Source: an uncultured Clostridia bacterium (GTDB lineage: Bacteria > Bacillota > Clostridia > UBA1381). From it: 13,163 bases of DNA. Of the stretch, positions 1 to 8,524 are shown piece by piece. The stretch spans positions 1 through 13,163 of the forward strand of contig CALXUL010000284.1 of NCBI GenBank assembly GCA_944391635.1, written 5' to 3'. The position numbers and the translations under genes are program-made. The notes beneath the pieces were generated by a model. It saw nothing but the letters and a program-made list of their open reading frames with translations, was not told the DNA's origin and ran no database searches. Position 1 is the first letter of the stretch. Each line of letters starts with the position of its first letter.

Positions 1-2219
1 ATACAAAGTGTGATGTACACGTGGATGATTTGGTAATACAGGGCGGCGAAACATCATCGGGAGATGATAATGAAGATGATGAGCCGGCAGATGTTAATCT
101 GGAATATCCGGAAGACGAGGACAGCGAATATGATATTGCATTTAATCATAAGTTTTCCGATGCTGCCAATATTGAAACGACCGGAAGCGTAAATGAAACA
201 CATTATGCAACCTTAAATGAAGAAAAGGGTTTTGCCCAGATAAAAAACGGCGATGGAGTCGGAGCATGTACGCTTAGCGTTGTTTTGCCAGAAGAGCAGA
301 CAAAGGATTTTACAAGAGCTGCGTTTACATATTATGTTAATTCCGAGGAACATCAGCGAATGAAAATATTCGTAAAAAACAGCTTTGGTCAGCAGATAAA
401 TCTTGTATGCGTAATTTTGCGTGACGGAAATGTTGTATTAAGCGATAATTCTATGATGCTTATAGATAACGAACTGCCTAAAGTCCCGGTTAATACACCG
501 ATAAGGCTTGAGATGGAATTTGATTTCACACAATCGAAAGTGAGATACAGAATAGCTGTATTATCGGCAGGTAAATGGCAGTACAGCGAATGGACAGCAT
601 ATCTTCCTGCATATAAAGCCTCGGCTGATACAGTAATGGATTTAAAAAGTATTGTATTTTCAAATGAATATATGCTGTGCGATGTGTTTGTAGATGATTT
701 GCGTGTGAGCGTGCCTAAACCTAAGCCGGCAGCAAATAATGTTGAAATTACAGGTATGAAAACAGATGTACCCATAACAAGGGACACTCTGACCGGTACA
801 TACAAATATTATGAGGAAAATGGCATAGATGAGGGTGAAAGCGTTTTAGAATGGGCAATATCAGATACAAGCGATTTTACCCAAGAAACTGTTGTTGCCG
901 GAAATACGCTTGTACTTGATGAAAGTTATGCGGGGAAATATATAAAATTTAGGGTAAAGCCGGTATCGGTTGCCGGAATTGTTGGCAGAGTATACGAGAG
1001 CAGCGTAATAGGTCCGGTAGAGCTTGTTGTAGACAGCGGGAACGCGCCGGTGGCATCGGAACTTAGTTATAGCGGAAGCGCGGTAATAGGCGGGACTATC
1101 ACGGCGCAATATAAATTCTCCGATATTGACTATGATGATGAAGGCGATACGCAGATTTCCTGGTATGCTGATGAAACTTTGGTAGTATCAGGCAGCTTTA
1201 AGGAAAATTCTGCATTCGAAGTTAAAGAGGAATATGAAGGAAAAACAATTAAGTTTGTAATTACACCGGTGAGTATCTCGGAAAATAATCCCACCGGTGA
1301 GCCGGCAGAACTTGTTATCGGTGTTGCGGTAAAAAGCGATGCATATTATGATTGTGAAAATCTTACGCTGACGCCTGCATCAGGTTCAGAGCTGTCTGAT
1401 AATATCTATCTTCCGACTAAAGGGGAAAAGGGTTCTGATATTAAATGGGAAAGCTCGGATGCTGAGAGTATTGCGGCAGACGGAAGCGTAAGGCAGTCTT
1501 CGCGTGATAAGGAAGTAACCCTCACCGCAACGGTATCTAAAGATGGCGTAAGTTTTAAGAAGAGCTTTACGTATATTGTTGCGGCTAAAAAGTCGGTATC
1601 AGGAGGCTCCGGTACATCTCCTTCAAGCTCGGTTTCAATATCTGCTCCGTCGGTAACCCCGACACCGGAGGAACCTGATGATGAGCAGGCAGATGAAGAA
1701 ACAAAGGAATTGTTTACTGACCTTGATGGATTTGAATGGGCAAAAACTGCTATAGAAACCTTGTATAGCGAGGGAGTAATAAGCGGTGTAGAAGAAGGAA
1801 TATTTGCTCCTGAAAAAAATATTACGCGTGCCGAATTTGTCACGATGGTTGTAAAGAAGTTTAATATTACCGGACAGACTGAGATTAAATTCGGAGATGT
1901 TAATGCTGACGACTGGTATTACAGCTATGTGTCCGCAGGAGTTGCAAACGGCTTGATTATGGGAAAGAGCGATAGTTTCTTTGGAGCTGAAGAAAACATT
2001 ACTAAAGAAGATATGGCTGTTATTATTTATCGTGCGCTTAAAATAGATAAAACTCAAGTACAGGATGTATTTGCCGATGATGCTGATATTTCAGATTATG
2101 CAACAGACGCGGTTTATACGCTAAAGGAGAGAGGAATTATCAGCGGAAGCGAAGGGTTCTTTTATCCTAAAAGCTTTGCCAGACGAGCAGAGGCGGCGGT
2201 AATGATATGCAATTCTTAA
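1..2219 (+). CDS. SLH-anchored modular surface protein, 5'-truncated by the window
   Basis: The reading frame is open to the left edge, so the GTG at 21 is not the real start: codons 3 to 20 read TKCDVH and continue into VDDLV, the same end-motif (CDV-x-VDDL) seen again near 676-705. The visible order is: the tail of one concanavalin/LamG-like module (to about 45), an acidic linker (about 48-130), a complete module of the same kind (about 132-710), two Ig-like beta domains with a Y-x-G-K-x-IKF signature (about 735-1020 and 1041-1330), a bacterial Ig-like domain of the aBig type (about 1341-1590), a Ser/Pro/Thr/Glu-rich linker (about 1590-1713), and three SLH repeats (about 1714-2216; TRAEF in the first, looser TKED and RRAE in the others). 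SLH triplets bind secondary cell-wall polymers, so the protein should be cell-surface anchored. No catalytic domain is visible in this part; a role in polysaccharide binding, or as the non-catalytic end of a larger enzyme, is inferred. Its stop overlaps the next gene by 13 bases. Confidence 0.9.
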   Translation, partial: TKCDVHVDDLVIQGGETSSGDDNEDDEPADVNLEYPEDEDSEYDIAFNHKFSDAANIETTGSVNETHYATLNEEKGFAQIKNGDGVGACTLSVVLPEEQTKDFTRAAFTYYVNSEEHQRMKIFVKNSFGQQINLVCVILRDGNVVLSDNSMMLIDNELPKVPVNTPIRLEMEFDFTQSKVRYRIAVLSAGKWQYSEWTAYLPAYKASADTVMDLKSIVFSNEYMLCDVFVDDLRVSVPKPKPAANNVEITGMKTDVPITRDTLTGTYKYYEENGIDEGESVLEWAISDTSDFTQETVVAGNTLVLDESYAGKYIKFRVKPVSVAGIVGRVYESSVIGPVELVVDSGNAPVASELSYSGSAVIGGTITAQYKFSDIDYDDEGDTQISWYADETLVVSGSFKENSAFEVKEEYEGKTIKFVITPVSISENNPTGEPAELVIGVAVKSDAYYDCENLTLTPASGSELSDNIYLPTKGEKGSDIKWESSDAESIAADGSVRQSSRDKEVTLTATVSKDGVSFKKSFTYIVAAKKSVSGGSGTSPSSSVSISAPSVTPTPEEPDDEQADEETKELFTDLDGFEWAKTAIETLYSEGVISGVEEGIFAPEKNITRAEFVTMVVKKFNITGQTEIKFGDVNADDWYYSYVSAGVANGLIMGKSDSFFGAEENITKEDMAVIIYRALKIDKTQVQDVFADDADISDYATDAVYTLKERGIISGSEGFFYPKSFARRAEAAVMICNS

Positions 2220-3313
2220 GATTAAGTATTTGTTTGGCAGTTATTTTCCAGGTATGTACTTTCCGGGCTGTTTATGCTTTTCAGCCTGAGGTTAAAAGAT
2301 GGCTTGTATCAGACAGCCCGGATTTTAAAGAGTATGAAGTAACTGCCTATGGCGACGATTTGCTTTTGACTAAGGATATGTATGGGAAATATGTTAAGTT
2401 CGAGCATGTTGATATGAACGGCAATGTTTCGCAAAGCGAAATAAAGGGACCTGTAGTATTTTCAGAAAACAGCTGGCAGGGCAGGATTGACTTTGATGAT
2501 AATATGGGGATAAAAGAGTCATATAAGGATGAAGAACATTTTGTGGAGTGTACCGATTCAAAACTCTGGGCTAAAAATTCGGATGGAACAGGAAGTAATA
2601 CGGCAGAAATTTTGCTCCCAAGCACTGTTTTGGGAGCAGATTCTCCCCTTGAATTCTCCCTTTGTATGCAGGAGGGGCACAGCAGGGTGAAAATATTCTT
2701 CCTTGACAGCAACAAGAATACAGTGTTTACAATCTATGCCGTAAACAGGGAAGGCAGGCTTGTTTTGACCGATACGACAAGTTCGCAGTTTTCAACTGCT
2801 CTTTATAAGACCGATGTTGAACAGGAAATGAAGATAAGGCTTCGTTTTGATTTCGACGGTGGTATTGTCAACATACAAAATGCATCTTCTATAGAGCCTT
2901 CGCCAAATTGGTCGGAAAACAGCACATATCCTATAAGCAGCAGCGAAGTATCGTATATTGCGGTATCAAACGAGTATCTGCCCTGCGATATTATGCTTGA
3001 TGATATAAGTGTCGGACTGAGGGATTACCGCGAGTCGGCGGGGATATATGGTGTGATTTGCTATAAAGATAATACCATAGAAGCTAAAGTTGAGAATTTT
3101 TGCAAAGACAAAATTACCGCAGATGTGATTGCGGCGTTTTATAATGGCGAGTATATGACAGATATTAAAGTACTTTCTGATGTTGAGATTGATTATTCCA
3201 GAACTTTGAGCTTTAAAACAGATAAGGAATATGACCGTTTTAAGCTTTTTGTATGGAAAGATTGTAATACGGCTGTGCCGGTAGCGGAATATTTTGCTGA
3301 GGAAATAGAATAA
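2207..3313 (+). CDS. Secreted protein with partial Ig-like and LamG-like modules
   Basis: This is a 368-residue protein. Residues 1-24 form a signal peptide with probable cleavage after AVYA. Residues about 29-83 match the second half of the Ig-like domain in the upstream gene (WLVSDSPDF against WAISDTSDF, then YGKYVKF against YAGKYIKF). Residues about 89-273 are the same LamG-like module as upstream, ending in SNEYLPCDIMLDDISV. The last 90 residues (DYRES to the end) are a small beta domain with FKLFVWKD, of the kind often found at the C-terminus of clostridial surface proteins. There is no SLH triplet, so it may be released or held by partners. The ATG lies inside the upstream gene, and the ribosome binding site (AGAGG at 2189-2193, 13 bases away) is weak, which suggests translational coupling. 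Enzyme activity is not evident; a polysaccharide-binding role is inferred from the modules and neighbours. Confidence 0.85.
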   Translation: MQFLRLSICLAVIFQVCTFRAVYAFQPEVKRWLVSDSPDFKEYEVTAYGDDLLLTKDMYGKYVKFEHVDMNGNVSQSEIKGPVVFSENSWQGRIDFDDNMGIKESYKDEEHFVECTDSKLWAKNSDGTGSNTAEILLPSTVLGADSPLEFSLCMQEGHSRVKIFFLDSNKNTVFTIYAVNREGRLVLTDTTSSQFSTALYKTDVEQEMKIRLRFDFDGGIVNIQNASSIEPSPNWSENSTYPISSSEVSYIAVSNEYLPCDIMLDDISVGLRDYRESAGIYGVICYKDNTIEAKVENFCKDKITADVIAAFYNGEYMTDIKVLSDVEIDYSRTLSFKTDKEYDRFKLFVWKDCNTAVPVAEYFAEEIE

Positions 3314-3314
3314 C

Positions 3315-3322
3315 TTGAGGTG
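3315..3322 (+). promoter_or_regulatory. Ribosome binding site deciding the start of the lyase-like gene
   Basis: TTGAGGTG lies just after the stop codon of the preceding gene and 6-8 bases before ATG 3329. The in-frame GTG at 3320 would fall inside this Shine-Dalgarno sequence, so the ATG, which directly opens a typical KKR-plus-hydrophobic signal peptide, is the better start. Confidence 0.7.
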
Positions 3323-3328
3323 CAGAAA

Positions 3329-6300
3329 ATGAAAAAAAGATTTATGTTGTTTGTTGTAATGATGATAATAATTTCGTCGCTGTCGGTATATGCGGAGGAT
3401 ATAATAGGCGTGGAGGTGATTGGCGAAACGCTGAGCATGACCGGCTCTGAGAATATACAGTATCCGGAATACGGTCTTGGCAGAGTAGAGGCTGAGAATA
3501 TGTATACTGCCGGATACTACATAGTAAATAATGACAATGCATCCGGAGGACAATATATAAAGGCTTATGCCAATCAGACGGAGAGAAACGGAGTATGGTC
3601 GGTCGCTGCGTTTAAGTATACAGGGGGAACTGCAAAGTGTACTCTGAATATTACGTATCCTGACTTTTACAGCGGTTCTTCTACTAAGCAGCTTTATATA
3701 AACGGCGAGAGAATTGCGATTTGGTCAGGAAAACTTACATATGGTACATCGGTATGGGGAACAACTCCTGAATACACAAAAGAGGTTGTAAAAACTAAGT
3801 CGATAAATGACGTGATGTTAAAAGACGGTGACATCATTTCGTTTGTTTCAAAACCGGACTACGGCGAATACGGTGAGCTTGATTATATTGAAATAGTAAG
3901 AGGAAGCGGCGGAGGCAGCGCTGATAAATCGGAGCATACTGATATTGATAATGATATTAATAAGGATAAGATAAATACACTTTTAGAAAAGGAAATCACA
4001 ACGCTTGGTGAGGATAAATGTTTTTATCCCGAGCGGCAGATTAAGTGCGATGAGCTTATAGTTATGCTTTTACGTTTGCTGGGGTATAAAAACATAGACC
4101 AGAGCAATGGATATTGGGCAGACGGTTATATTAATAAGCTTGAGTCGATGGGGTATGTACCCGCTGGTATTGATTTTTCGCAAAACGCAACCGATACCTT
4201 TTTAAAAGAGATAATCGAAAAAATCGAGTATACCGATTATAGTTTTGAAGCTTCGGGAGAATATCTTACAAGAAGCAGTGCTGCCGGGCATATTTATGAT
4301 TTTTACGAGTATCTTGAATTAAAAAAGAGTGAGCAGATAGGTGATAAAGCATCGGTTACAGAATATGAGCTTGATGACCAGAACTATATAAAGACCTGGT
4401 TATATACTGGTGGAGTAATTACACATATATATGAAGGCGGAGATGACCTTTCGGTAGTAATGCCTACTGTAATGAACACACCGTTTGACGTTACAATTCC
4501 GGACGAGAATAACTTTTCCCAGACTCTCGATAACGGAATGGATTTTAATGTTTTGCCTATGGGAAACAGCGGATTTATTTATGAACTGCTGCGCGGCGGT
4601 GATCCGCAGCCTGGATTTATGGTGGCTTATGCGTGCAGTGATATTATTGCCGAAGAGGATATGACGGTAGACGCCAAAATAATGGGTACTCGCGGGTATT
4701 ATGAGATATACTTAAACGGCGAGCGCATAACTGATTTATATTGGTTCTGGACGCGTTCTACAGATAAAACATTTAAATTACAGTTAAAAGAAGGAACAAA
4801 CCGTTTGTTTATCCGTATTCAAAATGTGTTGGGAAATATAATTACTACAAATGTAGGTATACAGATATCAAATAATACAGATAAAATAAAGACAACTGTG
4901 CCTGCTCAAAAAGAGATTTTGAGCGCGTTGTCAGAGGTTGAAGAATGGACTTACGATATTAGTATTGCCGAAAACGGAGCGCTAAAAGCTGCTACTCCGC
5001 CAAAAGAAGGAGCCATTGTAATGATTGGCAATAAAAATTACGATTGGCCGTTATACAGTGATACATTTGATATAAAACGAGAGATAGGAGAAAATATAAC
5101 CACTTTAAAACTAAAATCTAAAGTGGGACAGAATTATCTTGAGCGTGCTATTGAAATACCTCAGAATTACGAAATGACACGCACAGAATTCACAACCTTA
5201 GAGGAACATCAGGCAAACTACAGAAAAAAAGTACTGGAAAACGAAGTTAAAGACTGGGACTGGAGTGAATATGTTTTACTTCGCTTAAACGAGGGATATG
5301 AGTTAAGCGATAAGGATATAGAGAGGATACGTACAACAATAACCGATAGTATCAATCCCATGAGTGATTGTTCGGAATTTGCCATGACGCATCTGTTACG
5401 TCTTTATATGCTATACGGAGATACATTCCCGGAGGATTTAAAGGCGGAAGTAAAGGATTGTATATTAAACTTCGGATATTTTAGTGATGAAGAAGGAACT
5501 GCATCAATGGTAGTTACATCAGAGAACCATAAAATAGGATTCTATACGTGCCAGTATATTGCAGGTTCACTGTATCCGGATGAGATATTTACAAGAAGCG
5601 GCAGAACGGGAGCACAGCAAATGGAAGTAGCCCGCACACGTCTTAATGAGTGGCTGACAAAGGTTGAAACGGAGGGGTTTGAGGAATTTTCAAGCCCGGA
5701 TTACATGGATATTACACTAAATGCCATGTTAAATGGGTATGATTTTATAGATGACGCATCCTTTAAACAAAGATTTAAAAATTTGATAGATTTAGCACTG
5801 CGTACGGCGGCAATTATGACATTTGACGGCGTGGCAGGCGGAGCAAACGGGCGTGTATATGCGGCATCCCTTATGTATCCGATGAAGAGTGAAAAAAGCA
5901 AGATTTTATCATATCTTTCACCATCTATGAACTTTTGTGAATATACACAGCAGATATTAGGGCTTGCAACAAGTACATATGTGCCGCCGGCTGACCTTGA
6001 AGACTTAATTACCGGTAATGTTGATTTAAGCTATCAGCAAGGCGGAACCCAGCTTACTGTAAAAAAGACAGATGATTACATTATATCATCATGTGCTGTG
6101 CCAACGCCTGCCCAGGGTACGCTTGCAGCAAATTTCGGCAAAGGACTTTTGCTTTATCAAACGCATTTATGGGAAGTAAGCGTAGGGGCTATGGCGAAGG
6201 TGTTTGTAACGCATCCGGGTTCTACAAGCGAGGCTTCTACAGCAAGACCGGGATATTGGTTTGGAGAATACTGTGCACCGGTTATTTGTCAGAAAGATAA

Positions 6301-6658
6301 TATGGTTGCGGAAATTTATAACATACCCGAGGATAACGGTATAACATTTACCCACGCATATTTTACAACTGATAGCTTTGATGAAACACAAATTGGCGAG
6401 CATTGGCTGTTTGGAAAAAAGGATAATGGATATGTTGCGCTTTGGTGTTCATCGCCGCTTGAGAGCGTATCCGATTTAACAATAGGTATAGAATACCGCG
6501 CAAACGCTCTGAAAACAGCTTGGGTTTGCTTTGCGTCATCAGCAGATGAAAGCGGCAGCTTTGAGGAGTTTATTGCCGAGTGTCAGAATAAAAATATTCA
6601 ATTTGATGAAACAAAGCTAAAATTAATGGTAGACGACAGTGAGGTATTATCATGGTAG
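3329..6658 (+). CDS. Secreted alpha-toroid polysaccharide lyase-like enzyme
   Basis: This is a protein of about 1109 residues from ATG 3329. Residues 1-22 are a signal peptide (cleavage after SVYA). Residues about 47-190 resemble a CBM6/CBM35-type jelly roll (RVEAENM, ASGGQYI, ELDYIEI). After a Gly/Asp-rich linker, about 215-333 look like three degenerate SLH repeats (CFYPERQIKCDELIVMLLRL, YWADGYINKLESMGY, YLTRSSAAGHIYDF). Residues about 440-510 hold a beta region with YEIYLNGERI. Residues about 625-890 are helix-rich and look like an alpha/alpha toroid, with SENH at 731-734 and EFSSPDY at 786-792. Residues about 930-1109 are a beta-sandwich with YQTHLWE, ITFTHAYF and GYVALW. This toroid plus sandwich layout resembles heparinase- and alginate-lyase-type polysaccharide lyases, but I cannot assign a family. 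Asn733/His734 and Tyr792 are candidate active-site residues by analogy only. The downstream transporter and GH105 gene support a lyase role. A GTG at 3320 is an alternative start but lies in the ribosome binding site. Confidence 0.85.
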   Translation: MKKRFMLFVVMMIIISSLSVYAEDIIGVEVIGETLSMTGSENIQYPEYGLGRVEAENMYTAGYYIVNNDNASGGQYIKAYANQTERNGVWSVAAFKYTGGTAKCTLNITYPDFYSGSSTKQLYINGERIAIWSGKLTYGTSVWGTTPEYTKEVVKTKSINDVMLKDGDIISFVSKPDYGEYGELDYIEIVRGSGGGSADKSEHTDIDNDINKDKINTLLEKEITTLGEDKCFYPERQIKCDELIVMLLRLLGYKNIDQSNGYWADGYINKLESMGYVPAGIDFSQNATDTFLKEIIEKIEYTDYSFEASGEYLTRSSAAGHIYDFYEYLELKKSEQIGDKASVTEYELDDQNYIKTWLYTGGVITHIYEGGDDLSVVMPTVMNTPFDVTIPDENNFSQTLDNGMDFNVLPMGNSGFIYELLRGGDPQPGFMVAYACSDIIAEEDMTVDAKIMGTRGYYEIYLNGERITDLYWFWTRSTDKTFKLQLKEGTNRLFIRIQNVLGNIITTNVGIQISNNTDKIKTTVPAQKEILSALSEVEEWTYDISIAENGALKAATPPKEGAIVMIGNKNYDWPLYSDTFDIKREIGENITTLKLKSKVGQNYLERAIEIPQNYEMTRTEFTTLEEHQANYRKKVLENEVKDWDWSEYVLLRLNEGYELSDKDIERIRTTITDSINPMSDCSEFAMTHLLRLYMLYGDTFPEDLKAEVKDCILNFGYFSDEEGTASMVVTSENHKIGFYTCQYIAGSLYPDEIFTRSGRTGAQQMEVARTRLNEWLTKVETEGFEEFSSPDYMDITLNAMLNGYDFIDDASFKQRFKNLIDLALRTAAIMTFDGVAGGANGRVYAASLMYPMKSEKSKILSYLSPSMNFCEYTQQILGLATSTYVPPADLEDLITGNVDLSYQQGGTQLTVKKTDDYIISSCAVPTPAQGTLAANFGKGLLLYQTHLWEVSVGAMAKVFVTHPGSTSEASTARPGYWFGEYCAPVICQKDNMVAEIYNIPEDNGITFTHAYFTTDSFDETQIGEHWLFGKKDNGYVALWCSSPLESVSDLTIGIEYRANALKTAWVCFASSADESGSFEEFIAECQNKNIQFDETKLKLMVDDSEVLSW

Positions 6659-7548
6659 CATATTTAAAACAGAAAAAATACCTTTACATAATGCTAATTC
6701 CATGTGTGGTATATTTTATAACATTTCACTATGTACCTATGTATGGTGTGTTAATGGCATTTAAGGATTTCAACTTTTCTAAAGGTATTTTAGGCAGCGA
6801 ATGGGTTGGTCTGGATAATTTTAAATATATGTTCGGACTGGATGAGTTTTATAATGTATTCAAGAACTCTATTACTTTAAGCTTGTTAAGGCTTTTATTA
6901 GGATTTCCTATGCCGATTGTACTCGCGCTTATGCTTAATGAAGTAAGATGCCGGAGATTTAAAAGAACAGTGCAGACAATAATGTACTTGCCCCATTTTA
7001 TTTCATGGATTGTAATAGGCGGAATTATAACAAATTTTCTTTCCCCGACGTGGGGCGTGGTAAACGGCGTATTGGAGAAATTAGGTATGGAACCGGTATT
7101 TTTTATGGCAGGTACAAAATATTTCAGACCAATTGTTGTTATAACGTCTATCTGGAAAGATGCCGGCTGGGGTACTATTTTATATCTTGCAGCAATCACA
7201 AGTATAAGCCCGGATTTATATGAGGCGGCGATGCTTGACGGTGCAGGACGATGGAAACAGATGCTGCATGTTACGCTTCCTTCCATTGTACCTACTATTG
7301 TAACATTATTTATTCTTCGTACAGGAACTATTATGAACAATGGCTTTGAGCAGATTTTAGTGTTGCAGAATTCACAGAATCTTGCCGTATCCGAAGTATT
7401 TGAAACATATACATACCGGGTAGGAATACTTGGCGGCAGATATTCTTTTGCCACGACTGTGGGATTGTTCACATCAGTAATTGGTATGATAATGATAGTT
7501 ATTACCAATCAAATATCAAAGCGCTGCGGCGAAAGGGGTCTGTGGTAA
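6652..7548 (+). CDS. ABC sugar transporter permease, LplB type
   Basis: This is a 298-residue integral membrane protein, full length for the LplB branch of the carbohydrate (CUT1-like) ABC permeases. It has about six hydrophobic segments, starting with residues about 10-30, and the early motif YVPMYGVLMAFKDF that is typical of this branch. The cytoplasmic EAA loop, which contacts the ATPase, is at residues about 190-212 (YEAAMLDGAGRWKQMLHV). Its ATG overlaps the stop of the lyase-like gene by 7 bases (ATGGTAG), with GAGGT at 6641-6645 as ribosome binding site, so expression is coupled to that enzyme. It should pair with the second permease and the lipoprotein to import oligosaccharides. The closest well-studied analogues are the alginate and unsaturated-uronide importers (AlgM1/AlgM2 type). 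The substrate itself cannot be read from the permease. Confidence 0.95.
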   Translation: MVAYLKQKKYLYIMLIPCVVYFITFHYVPMYGVLMAFKDFNFSKGILGSEWVGLDNFKYMFGLDEFYNVFKNSITLSLLRLLLGFPMPIVLALMLNEVRCRRFKRTVQTIMYLPHFISWIVIGGIITNFLSPTWGVVNGVLEKLGMEPVFFMAGTKYFRPIVVITSIWKDAGWGTILYLAAITSISPDLYEAAMLDGAGRWKQMLHVTLPSIVPTIVTLFILRTGTIMNNGFEQILVLQNSQNLAVSEVFETYTYRVGILGGRYSFATTVGLFTSVIGMIMIVITNQISKRCGERGLW

Positions 7549-7637
7549 TGATAAAAAGCTATAAAAGATTTCGGATAGATTGTTTAATTTCTGTCTGCTA
7601 TAGAAAAACCGGGCAAAAGCAGGAGGGATTAAAATGA
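7548..7637 (+). CDS. Possible 29-residue basic microprotein between the permeases
   Basis: An ATG overlaps the stop of the first permease (TAATG at 7546-7550), and the frame stays open for 29 codons until a TGA that overlaps the start of the second permease (ATGA at 7634-7637). AAAGGGG at 7532-7538 lies 9 bases before the ATG and could act as a ribosome binding site. The peptide begins MIKSYKRFRID, contains two Cys, and carries eight Lys/Arg against two acidic residues. It has no membrane segment and I recognise no family. It may be a real small protein, a translated leader that carries ribosomes across the 85-base gap to the next gene, or a chance open frame. A frame this short is not improbable by chance, so confidence is low. 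Confidence 0.3.
   Translation: MIKSYKRFRIDCLISVCYRKTGQKQEGLK
7621..7628 (+). promoter_or_regulatory. Strong ribosome binding site of the second permease
   Basis: AGGAGGGA lies 5 bases before ATG 7634 and is close to the perfect anti-16S match. The second permease can therefore start translation independently, despite the 85-base gap after the first permease. Confidence 0.75.
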
Positions 7638-8524
7638 AAGTAAACAGCGTTTTAAATAAAACAGCGTCTTCGCTTGGCAAATATGGAGTATACTTATTTT
7701 TAATATTATTCACACTAATGTGTTTGCTGCCGTTTTTATATGTTATCAGCTATTCGCTCACGCCTTATGCTGATTATCTTAAAAACCCGACTGCGCTTAT
7801 ACCTAAAAATATAACATTTCAGGCGTATAAAGATATTTTTAAGTATGACTTGCTGTACAGCGGATATAAAAATACAATATTTATTACGGTAATAGGAACC
7901 GCCCTTAATATTTTTCTTCTGCTTGTATCAGCATACCCGTTATCAAAAAAGGATTTAAAGGGCAGAAATATTATCCTTGCTATGGTGCTTTTTACAATGC
8001 TTTTTTCGGGAGGTATGATTCCGAGATATTATCTTGTAAGAAACCTTCATTTAATTGATACTCGCTGGGCGCTTATTTTGCCGACAGCTATTAGTGCGTA
8101 TAATCTTATATTGATGAAGAATTTCGTTTCGGCAATACCGGATAGTCTTGAAGAGTCAGCAATGATTGACGGGGCAAATGAGATAATTATATTATTTAAG
8201 ATAATTACCCCGCTTTGCCTGCCGGCAATTGCATCTTTTACGATAATGTGTGCAGTGGCACATTGGAATAACTTCTTTGATGCAATTATTTTCACAACAA
8301 AACGAAGTGTTTGGCCGCTTATGCTTGTACTAAGAGAAATTGTATCAGAGGGCGGAGCGGGCGCTGCGGCGGATTTTGCTTCCGCATCAAATGATGTTGT
8401 TACACAAAGCTTTACTTTGCAGATGGCAATGATTATAGCATCAATCCTGCCGATTGTCTGCATATACCCGTTTATGCAAAAGTATTTTGTTACGGGACTT
8501 ACAATTGGAGGGGTGAAGGAATAA
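7634..8524 (+). CDS. ABC sugar transporter permease, LplC/YtcP type
   Basis: This is a 296-residue membrane protein of the LplC/YtcP branch of binding-protein-dependent sugar permeases, at the usual family length. It has about six hydrophobic segments, the first at residues about 17-38 (YGVYLFLILFTLMCLLPFLY). Family-typical motifs are FSGGMIPRYYL (about residues 120-130) and the EAA loop at about 172-194 (LEESAMIDGANEIIILFKI). It should form the membrane channel with the permease upstream. The C-terminal end GGVKE is typical of the branch. The stop overlaps the ATG of the next gene by one base (TAATG at 8522-8526), so transport and the cytoplasmic hydrolase are produced together. Confidence 0.95.
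   Translation: MKVNSVLNKTASSLGKYGVYLFLILFTLMCLLPFLYVISYSLTPYADYLKNPTALIPKNITFQAYKDIFKYDLLYSGYKNTIFITVIGTALNIFLLLVSAYPLSKKDLKGRNIILAMVLFTMLFSGGMIPRYYLVRNLHLIDTRWALILPTAISAYNLILMKNFVSAIPDSLEESAMIDGANEIIILFKIITPLCLPAIASFTIMCAVAHWNNFFDAIIFTTKRSVWPLMLVLREIVSEGGAGAAADFASASNDVVTQSFTLQMAMIIASILPIVCIYPFMQKYFVTGLTIGGVKE

Noticed and set aside
21..23. GTG as the start of the first gene
   Set aside because: The frame is open to the window edge and the upstream codons reproduce a motif repeated later in the protein, so the gene is truncated.
2966..3553. 195-codon open frame on the minus strand
   Set aside because: It is antisense across the junction of two well-supported genes and would read through the start and signal peptide of the lyase-like gene.
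3940..3980. Dockerin or EF-hand loop (DIDNDINKDKIN) in the lyase-like protein
   Set aside because: Only one Asp-rich stretch, no second copy and no hydrophobic dockerin pattern; it reads better as a linker before the SLH-like part.
6849..7508. 219-codon open frame on the minus strand
   Set aside because: It lies wholly inside the first permease gene, antisense, and its product shows no recognisable features.
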